Assembly: GCF_024713975.1 (NCBI RefSeq)
Contig: NC_091100.1
Location: 19,291,501-19,355,500 of the forward strand
Source of the DNA: Paralichthys olivaceus
Lineage: Eukaryota; Chordata; Actinopteri; Pleuronectiformes; Paralichthyidae
DNA length: 64,000 nucleotides
Direction of reading: 5' to 3'
Shown here: one piece after another, positions 24,385 through 35,188 of the stretch
Position numbering within the stretch: the stretch's first letter is position 1
Layout of the letters: the number at the start of each line of letters is the position of its first letter
Position numbers and translations under genes: made by a program
The notes under the pieces: model-generated
Databases searched by the model: none
Seen by the model: only the letters and a program-made list of their open reading frames with translations
Told to the model about the DNA's origin: nothing

Positions 24385-27300
24385 TCAGAGGCTTGTTGCC
24401 ATTGTGAGGATCTCTTGAGGTAGACCGGCCACTTTAACGGGTTTGAAGGAGCCCAGTTTAGTGTAGAAGTTGAGCATCCTCCGATCGCTGTGCCTCAACT
24501 CACAGAACGCTCCTCTGGAACCTGAGGGAAAACAAGATGGTGTTTGAGATTAAATCTTTTTGGGATAAACTGAGGTCATTGTTACTGGAATATAATCCTG
24601 CAGCATCAGTGTATGTGCACAATGTATAAAATTAATATATGCCATCTACATGCAGAGAAAATAAAGGCGTCTGCCATTTTAACAAAGATGTGCTGCAAAT
24701 TACGAGCGCAGCAGTTTCTTCTTACTGAGTGCTGTTTGTTAAATCTTACGGTGTTTTCACACCTGAGAGTCTGGATTAAGGTCTGAACCAATGTTCATGT
24801 CTTTGTTACATAGTTTACATTTGATCTGCTTAGTTTTAGTTGCACATTGGAACTTAGTGCCAAATGAACATCCTCATCGTTCAAACATTATAGTTGGAGG
24901 TTAAGACTGAAAGAAATCTGCTTCTTTTTCATCTTCTATTTTTTAATTCTGTCAACCTTCTGTAATTGGTCAAAAAGTCTGAATTATCCAAAAGCGTGTC
25001 TCATAGTTTGTAAAAATAACAGAGGCTTCAGTTTTACACTGGATCAGTTTTACAGTTGCAGCAGTTACTACGTTCTCTGACTGGTTCAACAACAACACAT
25101 GTAAGTATACACTGATATTACACTGACAGACTGGATATATAACATCTACTTTTGGCAAGTGTACAACTGTTGATGACATCACCTGAACAGCTCCTCCTTG
25201 TGGAGAATATGCAGCCTATTCAATTTATAGATGAGGCACATCTCAGAATAATCACAGGCATTGTGCACGGCCCGGACCTACCAGTGCTCCTGATGGAGGA
25301 CAATAGCTGACCAATCATACGCTTGGCTGGACAGGGGTCAGTGACCCGAGGCAGCATTTGCACAGTGATCAAGGACGGGAATTCCTCAAACACTGAGTCA
25401 CTTGTTGCCCTCTAGAGGTGGGAGATAACATAGAATTAAAAAAAATAGCATTTTTCCGTCGGCTCATGTTCTGGAAAATGATTCCTGCACATTAGATCAC
25501 CTGAATCTTGACTGCAGCTGATTTGGCATCAGTGAGCGCCAGTGCGTAACCGCACATGCCGATGTCGTCCTCCAGGACGAGAGCACACTGAGGGGAGATG
25601 TCACCTGCTGACAGGCTGCCGTGAGGCAGAGCAGGTGTTAAGATGGTATAAATGCATCAATTCTCAGGATACAGTCATCGATTAGAGTAATTGATTATTT
25701 CTTACCTATCACAGATAAGTGGTGGCTGTGTCATCGGGGGAACTTTGCCCTCTCCTGCTTTCTGCATCTCTCTGAAAATCATCTGCACCCCCACCTAAGA
25801 CAGGAAACAAAACTTTGACACTTCCCTGCGGAATTTTACCTAATGTGCATCAGGACGTCTGAGGATCGGCCTTCTTTACCTTGTCCTCAGGGCAGTATGG
25901 TCGTATGCAGTATACTGCCGTCATGGGCGGATGTCTGAAAAGATCCCTGTTTCCATGTCCGGGAAGCATTCTCTGTCAGTGTACAGTAAGTTCATATTCA
26001 TGAAGACAAACATTCAGAATTCTCAGATGATATAACACACTTACGAGAGGATATTTACTAGTTCTATCGTCCCAGTAACACAATTATCATGGTTTATTTA
26101 ATGGGAAAATAGCAATTTAGTTTGAATAATTAATTCATCTGTTTTGATTCTGTTTGATTACCTGGAACTCTCCAGAGAGTCCTCCTCTGAAGCCCCAGGG
26201 TTCAGGGTCGTCGTTCATAAGCTGGGCGGAGGGTTGACCCCGTCCTCCTATGGAAAACAGAAACAATGAAACCCTTTTCATTTTGGTATAAATAATCCCA
26301 TTTGGTAGTCCATAACCAGTATCCACCATCTTCAGTCCATGTGCAGAATTCTTGCTAACGTTTCTTTCCTGTTGTTTTAATAACAAACATTGCTGCTTGA
26401 GTACAGTTTGTGCCTGCAGCATAAAGTGGGACACATGCACAGCACATTTTACGTGTTCTGGGTTCACCAGAGAATCCTGATGAAAAGAATGTTTCTTGTT
26501 ATAGATATTGTTTTTATAGGACTTGAGGAGTGGCGACTCATTTCATATATCTGATTTCAACAAGTTATTACAAACCTAATAAATGGTGCAGATTGAGACA
26601 GGGATTCATGCTAAATCTCAAAGGCTTTAATAAATATAATCTAATACATATATTGAAAGTTATTTTAAAGATTCCTCCAAAGCTTCTTTCAGGCTCCGGA
26701 AATTGTTCTCAGGGGTTGAATGTGAGAACACATATGTTCAATTCAGTTGCTCAGAACATGCTCCCAAGTTTTGTCTCCCAGCCTCTCTGGTAAAATGCCA
26801 CAAAATGTGGCACATGCAAAAATAAAGAGTAGATGAAATTTTTTTATTTCTGCAGCAGAATCTGTCTGTTATGTCCTGCATCCTGCATGCTCTATCCAGA
26901 CGCCACCCCTCACCTAAATTATCTGGTCTTCATATGAAATGAACTCCGGACAAACTCCAGACACAATTGTCCGGACATTTTCCAGAGTTCATCTCTGAAA
27001 ACCGCTTAAGATCACGGATAACATCCACACTTCTGTTCAGGTCAGTATCTTTCTTCTGCATCATGACATGTTGTGGGACTAGGAACAAGTTCACTCCTTT
27101 TGTTTTCCATCATAATGTCCGTCATGCTCCATAAAAGCAAATGTGCTGCGAACAGGAGGAAGTCCCGTGTTCCAGCCTAAATCACTTCCTGCCACTGATC
27201 TGAGTGAGTGGGGGTAGATGAAGGAGGACATATTTGATTTTCTTGTCTTCTGAATACTACAGGAGCTTTTTCTCTGACATACTGTATCCTCTGCACATCA

Positions 27301-30300
27301 GCCTGTGTAGTTTGATCATCATTAGAAGACTTCCATTTTCTCACCCAGTGTTTTCACATAGGCTCGAGCCAGGCCGACCCCACTCTTAATGTCACAGATG
27401 TAGTTGTAGAGGTCGTACAGAATGCTGCGGTTGGGGGCGTTGGACAGGCGGTTAAACATCTGCACCACCGCTTCACACATGTCATCAAACTGCTTTGCTC
27501 TTGAGCACCACTCCACTGTCTGGAAAACACCAGGAGTTGTGTGAAGAAGCATGTGCAACCCATCATTTGCATTTGAAAAAAATACTGCAAACACACAGCA
27601 TTACCTGGTCTGTCTCTGCAGCAGCAGCGCGGGTGTTGTTCGTGAGCCAGTCCAGCTCCTGTAGCATGGTCCTGGCTGTGCTCCCGTGCTCGTACGGCAG
27701 GTAGAACAGGTCTGAGAGCAGCTTCAGGTCGTCCAGGGTCAGAGGTTCTGCTGTGTACAGTGGGTTCTCCCCAGGTCCAGGAACATAGGAGCTTTCTCCC
27801 ATGTCGGTCTGCATGGGCTCCTCATCCAACAAGTCTTTCTTCAGACGAGCTGGAGGACGACATGGGTGTGGAAGAATTAGGAGGGACACACTTTGTTTTA
27901 TTCTTACATGGCTCCATCTATTTTGTGATATAACGGTAACAACACATTTAACCTTGTAAAGTTTACTGTCCACTCATGAGACTCTACCTCCAGGTTGATC
28001 CGTGCTCAGGAACTCCTGCAGCCAGTCAGAGAGGGCCAGGGTCAGAGCTTTGTGGGGGCTGTAGCCGGGGTCCTGCTCCTCATCGCCTGCTGATGAAGAT
28101 CAGGGACAGTGAGACACTGCACAAGCTTGTTTTTCAGGTTTGTACTGTATGAAAGAATCAACTTTCACACTGACCCATTTCCACATCCTTGGGTCCTTCA
28201 TCGACAGTTGCTTTGCACCATGTCGCCAAAGTGTGGATGGCAACAAAGTTTGGGTAGAACTCGCAGTTAGGATTGGTGAGCACTCCTCTCAGTTTGGGAA
28301 TCAGCTCAGTGGGTCGATCCTTTTCACAGAAGACAATATTAAATGTTTTAGGAAACTGACCAGGGAACATCCTTATAAGACCATCTCGTACTAATCCCAG
28401 TGCTGACAGGCATATATTTACCTTATACGGCCCAATGAAAAGTCTTTGTGGATCATAATCATTTGCATGTATGTTGTCCCAGATGACTGGCGCCCTCTTC
28501 AGGACAGAGGACACCTCTTCTATGGACTCAACTGAGATTTTGTGAGACACCACTTTAGGACCTAAATAATAAAAAGAAGGGGATTAAATTAAAGTCTGTT
28601 GACTAAATATACATCTTTTTTAATTATACCAGTGATTGCATCTGTCAGGTTGTGAGGCTGTGGTTCAGTGTGAGCTTACCAGTCCACAGTATGTCGACAC
28701 CAGGCAGCAGCTTCTCTCCCACAATGCGCAGGTAAGACGACTGGGACACGTTGGGCGTGCAGAATGTTGCACAGTAATCTGGAGATACACAACGGAACAT
28801 TTATAAAGGAAAACTGGGACAGAAATGTACCTCCACCAAGGAGGTTATGTGTTCATCTGTGTTTGTCTGGTAGTTTGCAGGATTACACAAAAACTACTGG
28901 ATCAATTACCACATAACCAAGTGGAAGGATGTGGGATGGATCAGGGAAGAACACAATACATTTTGGTGTGGATCCAGATCAGGGGGCGGATCCAGGATTA
29001 TTATTATTTTTTCAAAATTGAGAGATGTAATTGGATAAGTTTGATGGTGCATGGGAGAACTGGATCAAATATATGCTGCCAATCAGATCAGACCTTAGTA
29101 AAGGAGAGCACCATAGAGCCCCTTGGTTCAAAACTAAAATATATGTTTTTATTGTTTGTACCGTAACATCTCTTGGACATAAGTGGTAGTACACAGGAGC
29201 ACTGTCTGTTTTCTGTATGCATGTAAATAAATATAGAAGTGCGTGGTGGATATTTTATAATTTGGTATACAGCTATCTTATTTATTGTTCATGTATAAAA
29301 GCATATATATATATATATATATATATACAGCTCTACTCTCTGACCTGTTGGACAGAAGAGGAAGGTGTCGGGTTCCCCCAGGTGCTGGTACACCTCATTA
29401 GTGACGGCCACCTGAGCGTGGGCGAAGGAGTCAAACGCCTTTTTATCGGCCGGACACATCTCAGCGTCAATGTCGTCAAACAGCAAAGAGAAGGACCTGC
29501 AGCCGAACTTTTTCACCTGCCAAAAAAACAAGAAAAACAACTAGATGATCAGAAATAATTTCATAAAATGTTTCAAAAAGCAGGGTCAGCTAGAGTCCAA
29601 ATATTAGCTTCACCTGCAGGAGAAGTTTCTTTGCTTGTGCACAAAGGGCCACTGGGAATTGAACCCATTACCTGCAGTGGTGTCAAGGCCATCAGATGCC
29701 TGTTGACCTACTTGCTGCATATGAGATGTTTCTACTTTACTGCTGTGTGTTTCATAAAAAGTAATGTGGTGTTGAAACAAACCCTTAGAGAGTCATAAAG
29801 CTAAATACAGCGGAGATTAAATTATCTCTCGTGCTCCACCCTACATCTCTACGCATACAAAGTCCTACCTGATCTAATTTCCTCTTCAGGGCAGCGACCT
29901 CTTTGGGACTGGAAAAAGTAATATCCAGACCTGGAGAGATTGCGTAGATGAAATCGACACCGTGCTGCTTTGCTGCTGAAATTAAGGCCACAAGTTGCTC
30001 TGGGGAGAAGAACAAAACAAGCTGATGAGGAAGTTAATATGAACAAGTTCAAGGGTTTGGATTAATGAGCACTAAACGGCTCCCAGCTCAGATGGTCCTC
30101 TAGGAGACTTTAGCTTGATGCTTCGTGAAGCAGTCACACAAAATGGCCATAATGGCACAAAATATCCTCTTTTCATCCACTTCCGCAACGACAGTAACGG
30201 TGGGGACAATTTCATTTGTCAACACAATACCTGGCATTCTATTGGTTGGGGAATTTTGACAGACTCCAGGAGCGCGAGGAGAAGACCTCAAGCACGAAAT

Positions 30301-32303
30301 CTGTCTGAGCCACTAAAATATCTGAGCACGAGCGCCTGGTTTGAGCACAAGCAGGGGATATTTCAGTGCGCGTAAAAATCTGAACGCCAATTCAATATGT
30401 CTTGCTCTCAAAAACCAGGCTCTGGAATAAAGATGGGATTTTATATTTATTAGAATATTATATAATTACACACATATTTCTCTGGATACTCCGGTGTCCT
30501 CCCGCAAACCAAAGACATGCAGATTGTGCTTATGTTAATTGGAGACTCTGCATTGACCACAGTTCAGTCAGGATCAAATTTAATTTGATTTCAGTGATTA
30601 CAACAGTTGCATTTGGCCGTTTGGCTGTGTTCTGGGATGACCCTGCCTTTCCATGTGCATGGGTCCAATATACATAAAAGATGGGTGATTGATTTATTTT
30701 TGATTTGCCCAAAGTTCGCTGATATCGTCTGCACTTAAGAGTCATCAGAGACACGAGAGTTTTAATAGGTCAAACTTCAAGTCATCATCACTGCCCTTCA
30801 GTCTGTAACATTACTGATAACATCTAATCAACAGAGACAAACCAAGCTGAGCTATTAAAACATCTTCTTTGAGCAGATACCGATGACTCAGAATGAGACA
30901 CGGATACAAAATGTGAACACTCCATGTGTCTTTAATTTGTTGTTTTGGTTCAATTTGCAACTGTGATTCAACACAAATCGTAAAAGAGGATCCTGATGTT
31001 CTTCAGATATGAATACTGCCTGAGCTCTGTGTGTTGTTGGCTGTTTTGACCTCAACCAAGGAGGACATGTTTCCACCCATCTGCTTGTTTGTTTGTTCGT
31101 TGGTTTGGTTGTTTCTTTTTTTGTAAGCAAGATTACAGAAAAAGAATGAAACTTTCAAAATTGTCTTGATTTCTCAGAAAAGAATTCAGGGATCTTGATA
31201 AAAAAAATAAAATCAGATATATTCAGGGGACTGATATTTATGAGAGTGTGCAATTTTGTGCAGATCCAAATGAAAATCTAGCTCTAGTGAATTTAATTGT
31301 GGTTTCATAGAGAAACCTTTGGGCCTTGGCAGAGGTATGTCTCTAGTTTATTTTGGAGTTTTTTCTAAATATAAATGTGTTATATGCATTTGTTTTGACC
31401 GGACGTGGATCCTGGCCAGAGTAGAATCCATAGTGTGTGGTTGGTACAAAGGATCCCGATATGATAATAAACTAATTACAAAGAATAAACTTTATTTTAA
31501 ATAACTGAAGTTGACTGGATGGAAGAGTAAGGCGTCTTCAAGCATAAACAATTAGAAGAATGAAATATCTATATGTATAAAACACGTGTGATTTCAGTGT
31601 GAACAGTGTGGACATGTGAAGGAATTAACCCACCGGCCTCTTCCGCAGTGTACATGTCTCTCCAGTACATCCTGTGTTTGTAGTCGTCCTTGGGGGCGTA
31701 CAGGTACGTGTTCAGACCCCACTTCTGCTCCCTGTGAAGCCCCACCACACAACAACACTGTGTCAGTTGGCATATGAATAGAAGAGATGAACATGGTGAG
31801 GAGTTTTCCACACAGTTTTTAAAAGTGAAACTAAAACTAAGCTACTGGATTGGGAAGGATCTGATCACAGTGAGCAGAGGGTTCATTTAAACTTTTCTAA
31901 GCTTTGCTCATCCTGTCAACACAAATGAAACATGAAGACCAACAAATGACATCACATAGAATGATGCTAAAAAGCCACTTTCAGGCTCCGTCTGTTCTTA
32001 CACACCTTTTAAAGAGCTCTGTTCTTTGCTCCATAGTCCACGGTCGCCCATAAAAACCTGATCAAGCAAAGGTCAAGTTATTCACCAAGGGATGTTGTGT
32101 TAGCAGTGATCAAGAGAGAAGGCCAGGCTGCATTCACACCGGGTGGAGCAGGCAGCCTGGTGTGGCTGTTTACATGGCTGTAGCGGGGGGGGGGTGAGGT
32201 CAGGTGGATCCAGTTTGGGCCCCTGGTCCCGGGCTTGCTCACCTTCCACCACTCCGGAGATGAAGCGTCCCTCCTGGCTCCTGGCTCCGCTGGATGTCGC
32301 CAT
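24385..32303 (-). CDS. oga: Protein O-GlcNAcase (OGA/MGEA5 family), short form, 17 exons, 688 aa
   Basis: Removes O-GlcNAc from Ser/Thr of nuclear and cytosolic proteins. Exons in transcript order: 32243-32303, 32006-32057, 31634-31731, 29869-29999, 29345-29516, 28680-28778, 28422-28561, 28175-28319, 27988-28086, 27605-27849, 27345-27519, 26162-26247, 25880-25972, 25706-25794, 25501-25615, 25282-25411, 24385-24521. Total 2067 nt with every phase matching. The GH84 domain carries [29 protein letters not shown], the catalytic pair Asp128-Asp129 in LLFDDID, and [14 protein letters not shown]. The helical stalk has [18 protein letters not shown] and [12 protein letters not shown]. The C-terminal acetyltransferase-like domain ends [23 protein letters not shown]. 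The linker between catalytic and stalk domains is only about 30-40 residues, against well over 150 in human OGA (916 aa). That suggests the teleost paralogue called ogal/mgea5l; the family is certain, the paralogue less so. Confidence 0.96.
28828..29000 (+). mobile_element. Family C element, truncated left part, in oga intron 5
   Basis: Starts tacctccaccaaggagg and continues with gttgtctgg-type, gcaggattacacaaaaactac and ttggtgtggatccagatca blocks shared with copies at 58,703 and about 61,590. The right end is missing. Confidence 0.65.
29302..29327. repeat. (AT)n microsatellite, about 13 units, in oga intron 4-5 border region
   Basis: AT dinucleotide run ending 18 bp before the downstream border of oga exon 5 (exon 29,345-29,516, minus strand), so very close to its splice donor. 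Confidence 0.9.
31048..31341 (+). mobile_element. Family C element copy in oga intron 3
   Basis: Left edge gacctcaaccaaggagg, then tttgtttgttcgttggtttgg and caagattacag, and a right edge gggccttggcagaggtatgt. The right edge reverse-complemented resembles the left edge of the 58,703 copy (tacctctgccgag), so the family has short inverted ends. Confidence 0.6.
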
Positions 32304-33329
32304 GGTTCACTGACAAGTGTCCTGCTGATGGCTCCGTGTCTGTCTGCAGAGGTTCCTGGTTGTGACACAGCGCCACTGACGCTCATGTCCTTTTATTTGA
32401 GTCCCTCTTATTGCGCCTGTCCTCTCGCGCCTGCGCACAAGCGGCCGCAGCGCTGCGCATGTTGACTGGAGGTGCTCCGACTACCGGGTGAACGTCTTAA
32501 AGGGCCATTGTCCCTGTGGCTTAAAGGGATAGTTCACCCCAACATGGCAATTCACTCAGCACCTCCTCCCCTCTGTGCCAGTGGAGGGGTGGGTGAAGTG
32601 CTGGGATCACATGAAGAGACAGAAACACTGAAGCCCCTAAAGGTTTGGAACAACCCACCTGCACATATTTATAATAGTATAGTAAATAATAGTGTGCAGA
32701 GGAGAACAGGTGGTCACACTAACTATGAATTACATTCAGATAATCAATTATAATATATTTGATAATAATAATCATATACGTATAATGAATTAAAAGGGGG
32801 CAAGGCTTAAGAGCAGTTAGTGCTCCATCTGTGTCTGTAAAGGATGCCTTCAGGTACTGCACTGACTGTAGGTCATCTGCACTTTGGCATCACTCTGAGC
32901 TCAGTGCGAGTTGAGGTGTGAATATATGGATGTGTATTTTTATGCAGTTTAAAATGAGTTTATAACATCAGACTTGTGTGAGCTGGATGAGTCAAAAGTA
33001 GAGCTGAGATGCCTCCTGTGTAGAGGCACTGAACAAGAAGCTGATCCCAGCAAAACCAAGGTGTGAAATCAACATTTCAAGTAATCATTTATTAGAAACG
33101 GTGTGAAATTGTTGTGCTTGGCCTGTTAATCACTTTGGGATCACCCAACAATGTTTTCAGTATTGACAGGGGAGCATCTCTTATGTTTAAATTTGAATCA
33201 CAGATTGTGATTTTGAATGTAAACAATGCATAAAAAAATAACAGAAGAAATGATGTGCTAATATCAAAGCCACTGTGGCATTGATGTGGCATGACATCAC
33301 AGTCTTCTAGAGAGTACAAGCATATACAG
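32304..33329. other. Head-to-head spacer between oga and the intronless gene
   Basis: About 1 kb upstream of both start codons. The first 200 bp next to oga are GC-rich (cgcgcctgcgcacaagcggccgc area near 32,430-32,460), consistent with a CpG-type oga promoter. A family A MITE fragment follows at 32,521. The remainder is AT-rich without recognisable signals until the TATA-like box at 33,330. Confidence 0.55.
32521..32650 (+). mobile_element. Family A MITE, partial copy
   Basis: Starts ttaaagggatagttcaccc and shares tggaggggtgggtgaagtgc with the copy at 5,238-5,582 (tggaggggtgagtgaagtgc). The right inverted end is not found nearby, so it is truncated or diverged; the end coordinate is approximate. 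Confidence 0.6.
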
Positions 33330-33337
33330 TATAAGAG
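33330..33337 (+). promoter_or_regulatory. TATA-like box of the intronless gene
   Basis: TATAAGAG 136 bp upstream of the ATG at 33,466. A start 25-30 bp downstream would give a 5' UTR of about 100 nt with no upstream ATG visible in that stretch. Inferred from motif and spacing only. Confidence 0.45.
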
Positions 33338-33465
33338 CCTGCAGCTCTTGACTTAAATCATTCTGAAGCTCTCAGTTAGTGACACACACTGAGAAGTTTG
33401 ACAAACGACAGAGTCAAACAACAAGATTACTGCTGATTCAACCTCAGGAAGAAAGTTCTACCACC

Positions 33466-34125
33466 ATGTCAAGATACAAGTGGACCTCTCAAAACAGAAA
33501 GGACAAAAGATCTTGGTGCAACAAGGATAAGAACCTGAGGCTTCGAAAAGAGCTCAGAAATCTGAAAGACCTGTTGGACATCGAGAGGGACAATGCTAAA
33601 AAAGAACAAGAGTGGAGAATCCAGGCCTGCAATGAACTGCTAAAGAGCCAACAACAGTTGGAAGAACAGAAATCCCTGAATGAACTGCTCATCAAAAGGG
33701 GAAAATGTACTAGAAGAGCCCTGCGAGAGCAGAGGATGATGCACAGGGACTCTAAAACCATCAGCTCCATGGAGGGGGCCACTGAGCAACAGGCTGAGAT
33801 GGAGAGAAACAAGGTTCCCAAACAAGGACGGGAGAGACAGAGATCTCCACAGGCTCTGACCCCCACAGTGAATCAGCACCGTGAGCGAGAGCATCAGAAA
33901 GTTTTGAACTTCAGGGCTGAGCAGGACACTCACCACCAGAGGTCAAGATTTGCCGCTAAGCAGGAAGCAAATGAGCTCTCAGACGGGTCTCGCAGACAAA
34001 AGACTGCTAAGCGACAGAGGTCTGCAGATGAGGGTGAAACAAACCTCTCTGATGAAGAGGAATATGAGGATTCCTGCAGAGATAGAAGATACATCTGGAA
34101 GAATGCCAGAAAGTATTTGCGCTGA
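33466..34125 (+). CDS. Unrecognised intronless gene: basic coiled-coil protein, 219 aa
   Basis: I do not recognise this protein. A single uninterrupted frame starts at an ATG in a strong Kozak context (accaccATGt) and ends in TGA at 34,123-34,125. It has a TATA-like box upstream and AATAAA at 34,211-34,216, so it can stand as a complete single-exon gene. Residues about 1-25 are basic (YKWTSQNRKDKRSW). About 25-100 is a predicted coiled coil with regular Leu and many Lys/Arg/Glu (LRLRKELRNLKDLLDIER; NELLKSQQQLEEQ). Then come a Gln/Arg-rich middle, a KTAKRQR-like possible nuclear localisation segment, an acidic stretch (LSDEEEYED) and a basic end (IWKNARKYLR). No membrane segment or signal peptide is seen. 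It is head to head with oga and tail to tail with pprc1. It could be a young retrogene, a lineage-specific gene, or a decaying copy of a multi-exon gene; the undamaged frame argues against a dead pseudogene. Confidence 0.6.
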   Translation: MSRYKWTSQNRKDKRSWCNKDKNLRLRKELRNLKDLLDIERDNAKKEQEWRIQACNELLKSQQQLEEQKSLNELLIKRGKCTRRALREQRMMHRDSKTISSMEGATEQQAEMERNKVPKQGRERQRSPQALTPTVNQHREREHQKVLNFRAEQDTHHQRSRFAAKQEANELSDGSRRQKTAKRQRSADEGETNLSDEEEYEDSCRDRRYIWKNARKYLR

Positions 34126-34210
34126 AGAAACCGGAGATGGACACCCAGCCAGAGAGACACTGCTCCCAACAAGAAACATGATGTCAATATTTGTACATGA
34201 AATAATCTAT

Positions 34211-34216
34211 AATAAA
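34211..34216 (+). terminator. Poly(A) signal of the intronless gene
   Basis: AATAAA 86 bp after the stop codon, a normal spacing for a short 3' UTR. Confidence 0.5.
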
Positions 34217-35188
34217 TCCTGAAAAGGAATTTCCTGCGTAAATTGCTTTACTTAATAACTGCTATACGTTTTTAAAGAGCCTGATGTCAAATGTTGCACC
34301 TTGTCTCTCATAGTCAGGCTCTGATATGGAGGTACAGTCATGACTGGGAACACATTTAAAGAGTACACCCATCCTGAGTGACTCAATCACAAGTGGTCCA
34401 CATTATTTTCACTTTGTGAACACATATGCATCTTGGGAAATATATGAAGGGCCGCCCACTGAGCTGACGTCTCTGACCTGCTGGCTTCACTTTGAATCAA
34501 ATGTTTTTTTTACTTCAGTGACCATACACTGATTTGTTTGTGGCCACAATGTCAACACAGATCATCACATAATGACCGATACTTTTCTTAAATTTGTCAA
34601 ATCTTTCTTCTCAGCAGCTGCTGAAGAATTATTCAGCCCCTCCTGACCCGTCTCTCTGTTGCTCATGCCAAAACACAAACTTTGGCATCAAACAAATCTG
34701 TAAAACTCAGACTAAGTAAAAAATAGTATGTAGTAAAACTACATATAGCGGTGGGAAGTGACATCTGATCACAAGTCACAGGAGACACATTCAGGACTCA
34801 TTTTAAAACCAGGTGTGAACTGACGAACTGTTCACCTGTGATTGGATCACTCAGGATAGATGTTAATACCAAAGTGTTGTAAAGAAAAGTTTACTTGTAG
34901 CTCATAAAGAAACAAACTTTATTATTTTTTTTATATATATATATATACACATAAAACTTTATCAGTGTTATGGAATGCATGAAAAACTTGTTCCATTAAT
35001 AACATGTTTTCAAGAGCATATTTACTGCACACATAAAACCAGCATGCATATTAAATTCACAACATTAAAAAAACAGCACTAACATACAAAGGTTTGCTAC
35101 ATAAGAAAGAGCTCTGAAAAGCTCTGAGGTTCTTGAAAAAAAACAAATGTTCTTTTTGTCGTCGGCTCATCCTGGGCCCGGTGCTCTG
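34217..35188. other. Spacer and pprc1 3' UTR
   Basis: AT-rich spacer without a recognisable exon. On the minus strand AATAAA at 34,918-34,923 lies about 265 bp past the pprc1 stop and is the likely pprc1 poly(A) signal. Confidence 0.55.

Noticed and set aside
33489..33866. Antisense open frame over the intronless gene
   Set aside because: Ser/Leu-rich mirror of a Lys/Glu/Gln-rich coding strand, lacking its own signals; the plus-strand frame is longer and has the Kozak start, TATA-like box and poly(A) signal.
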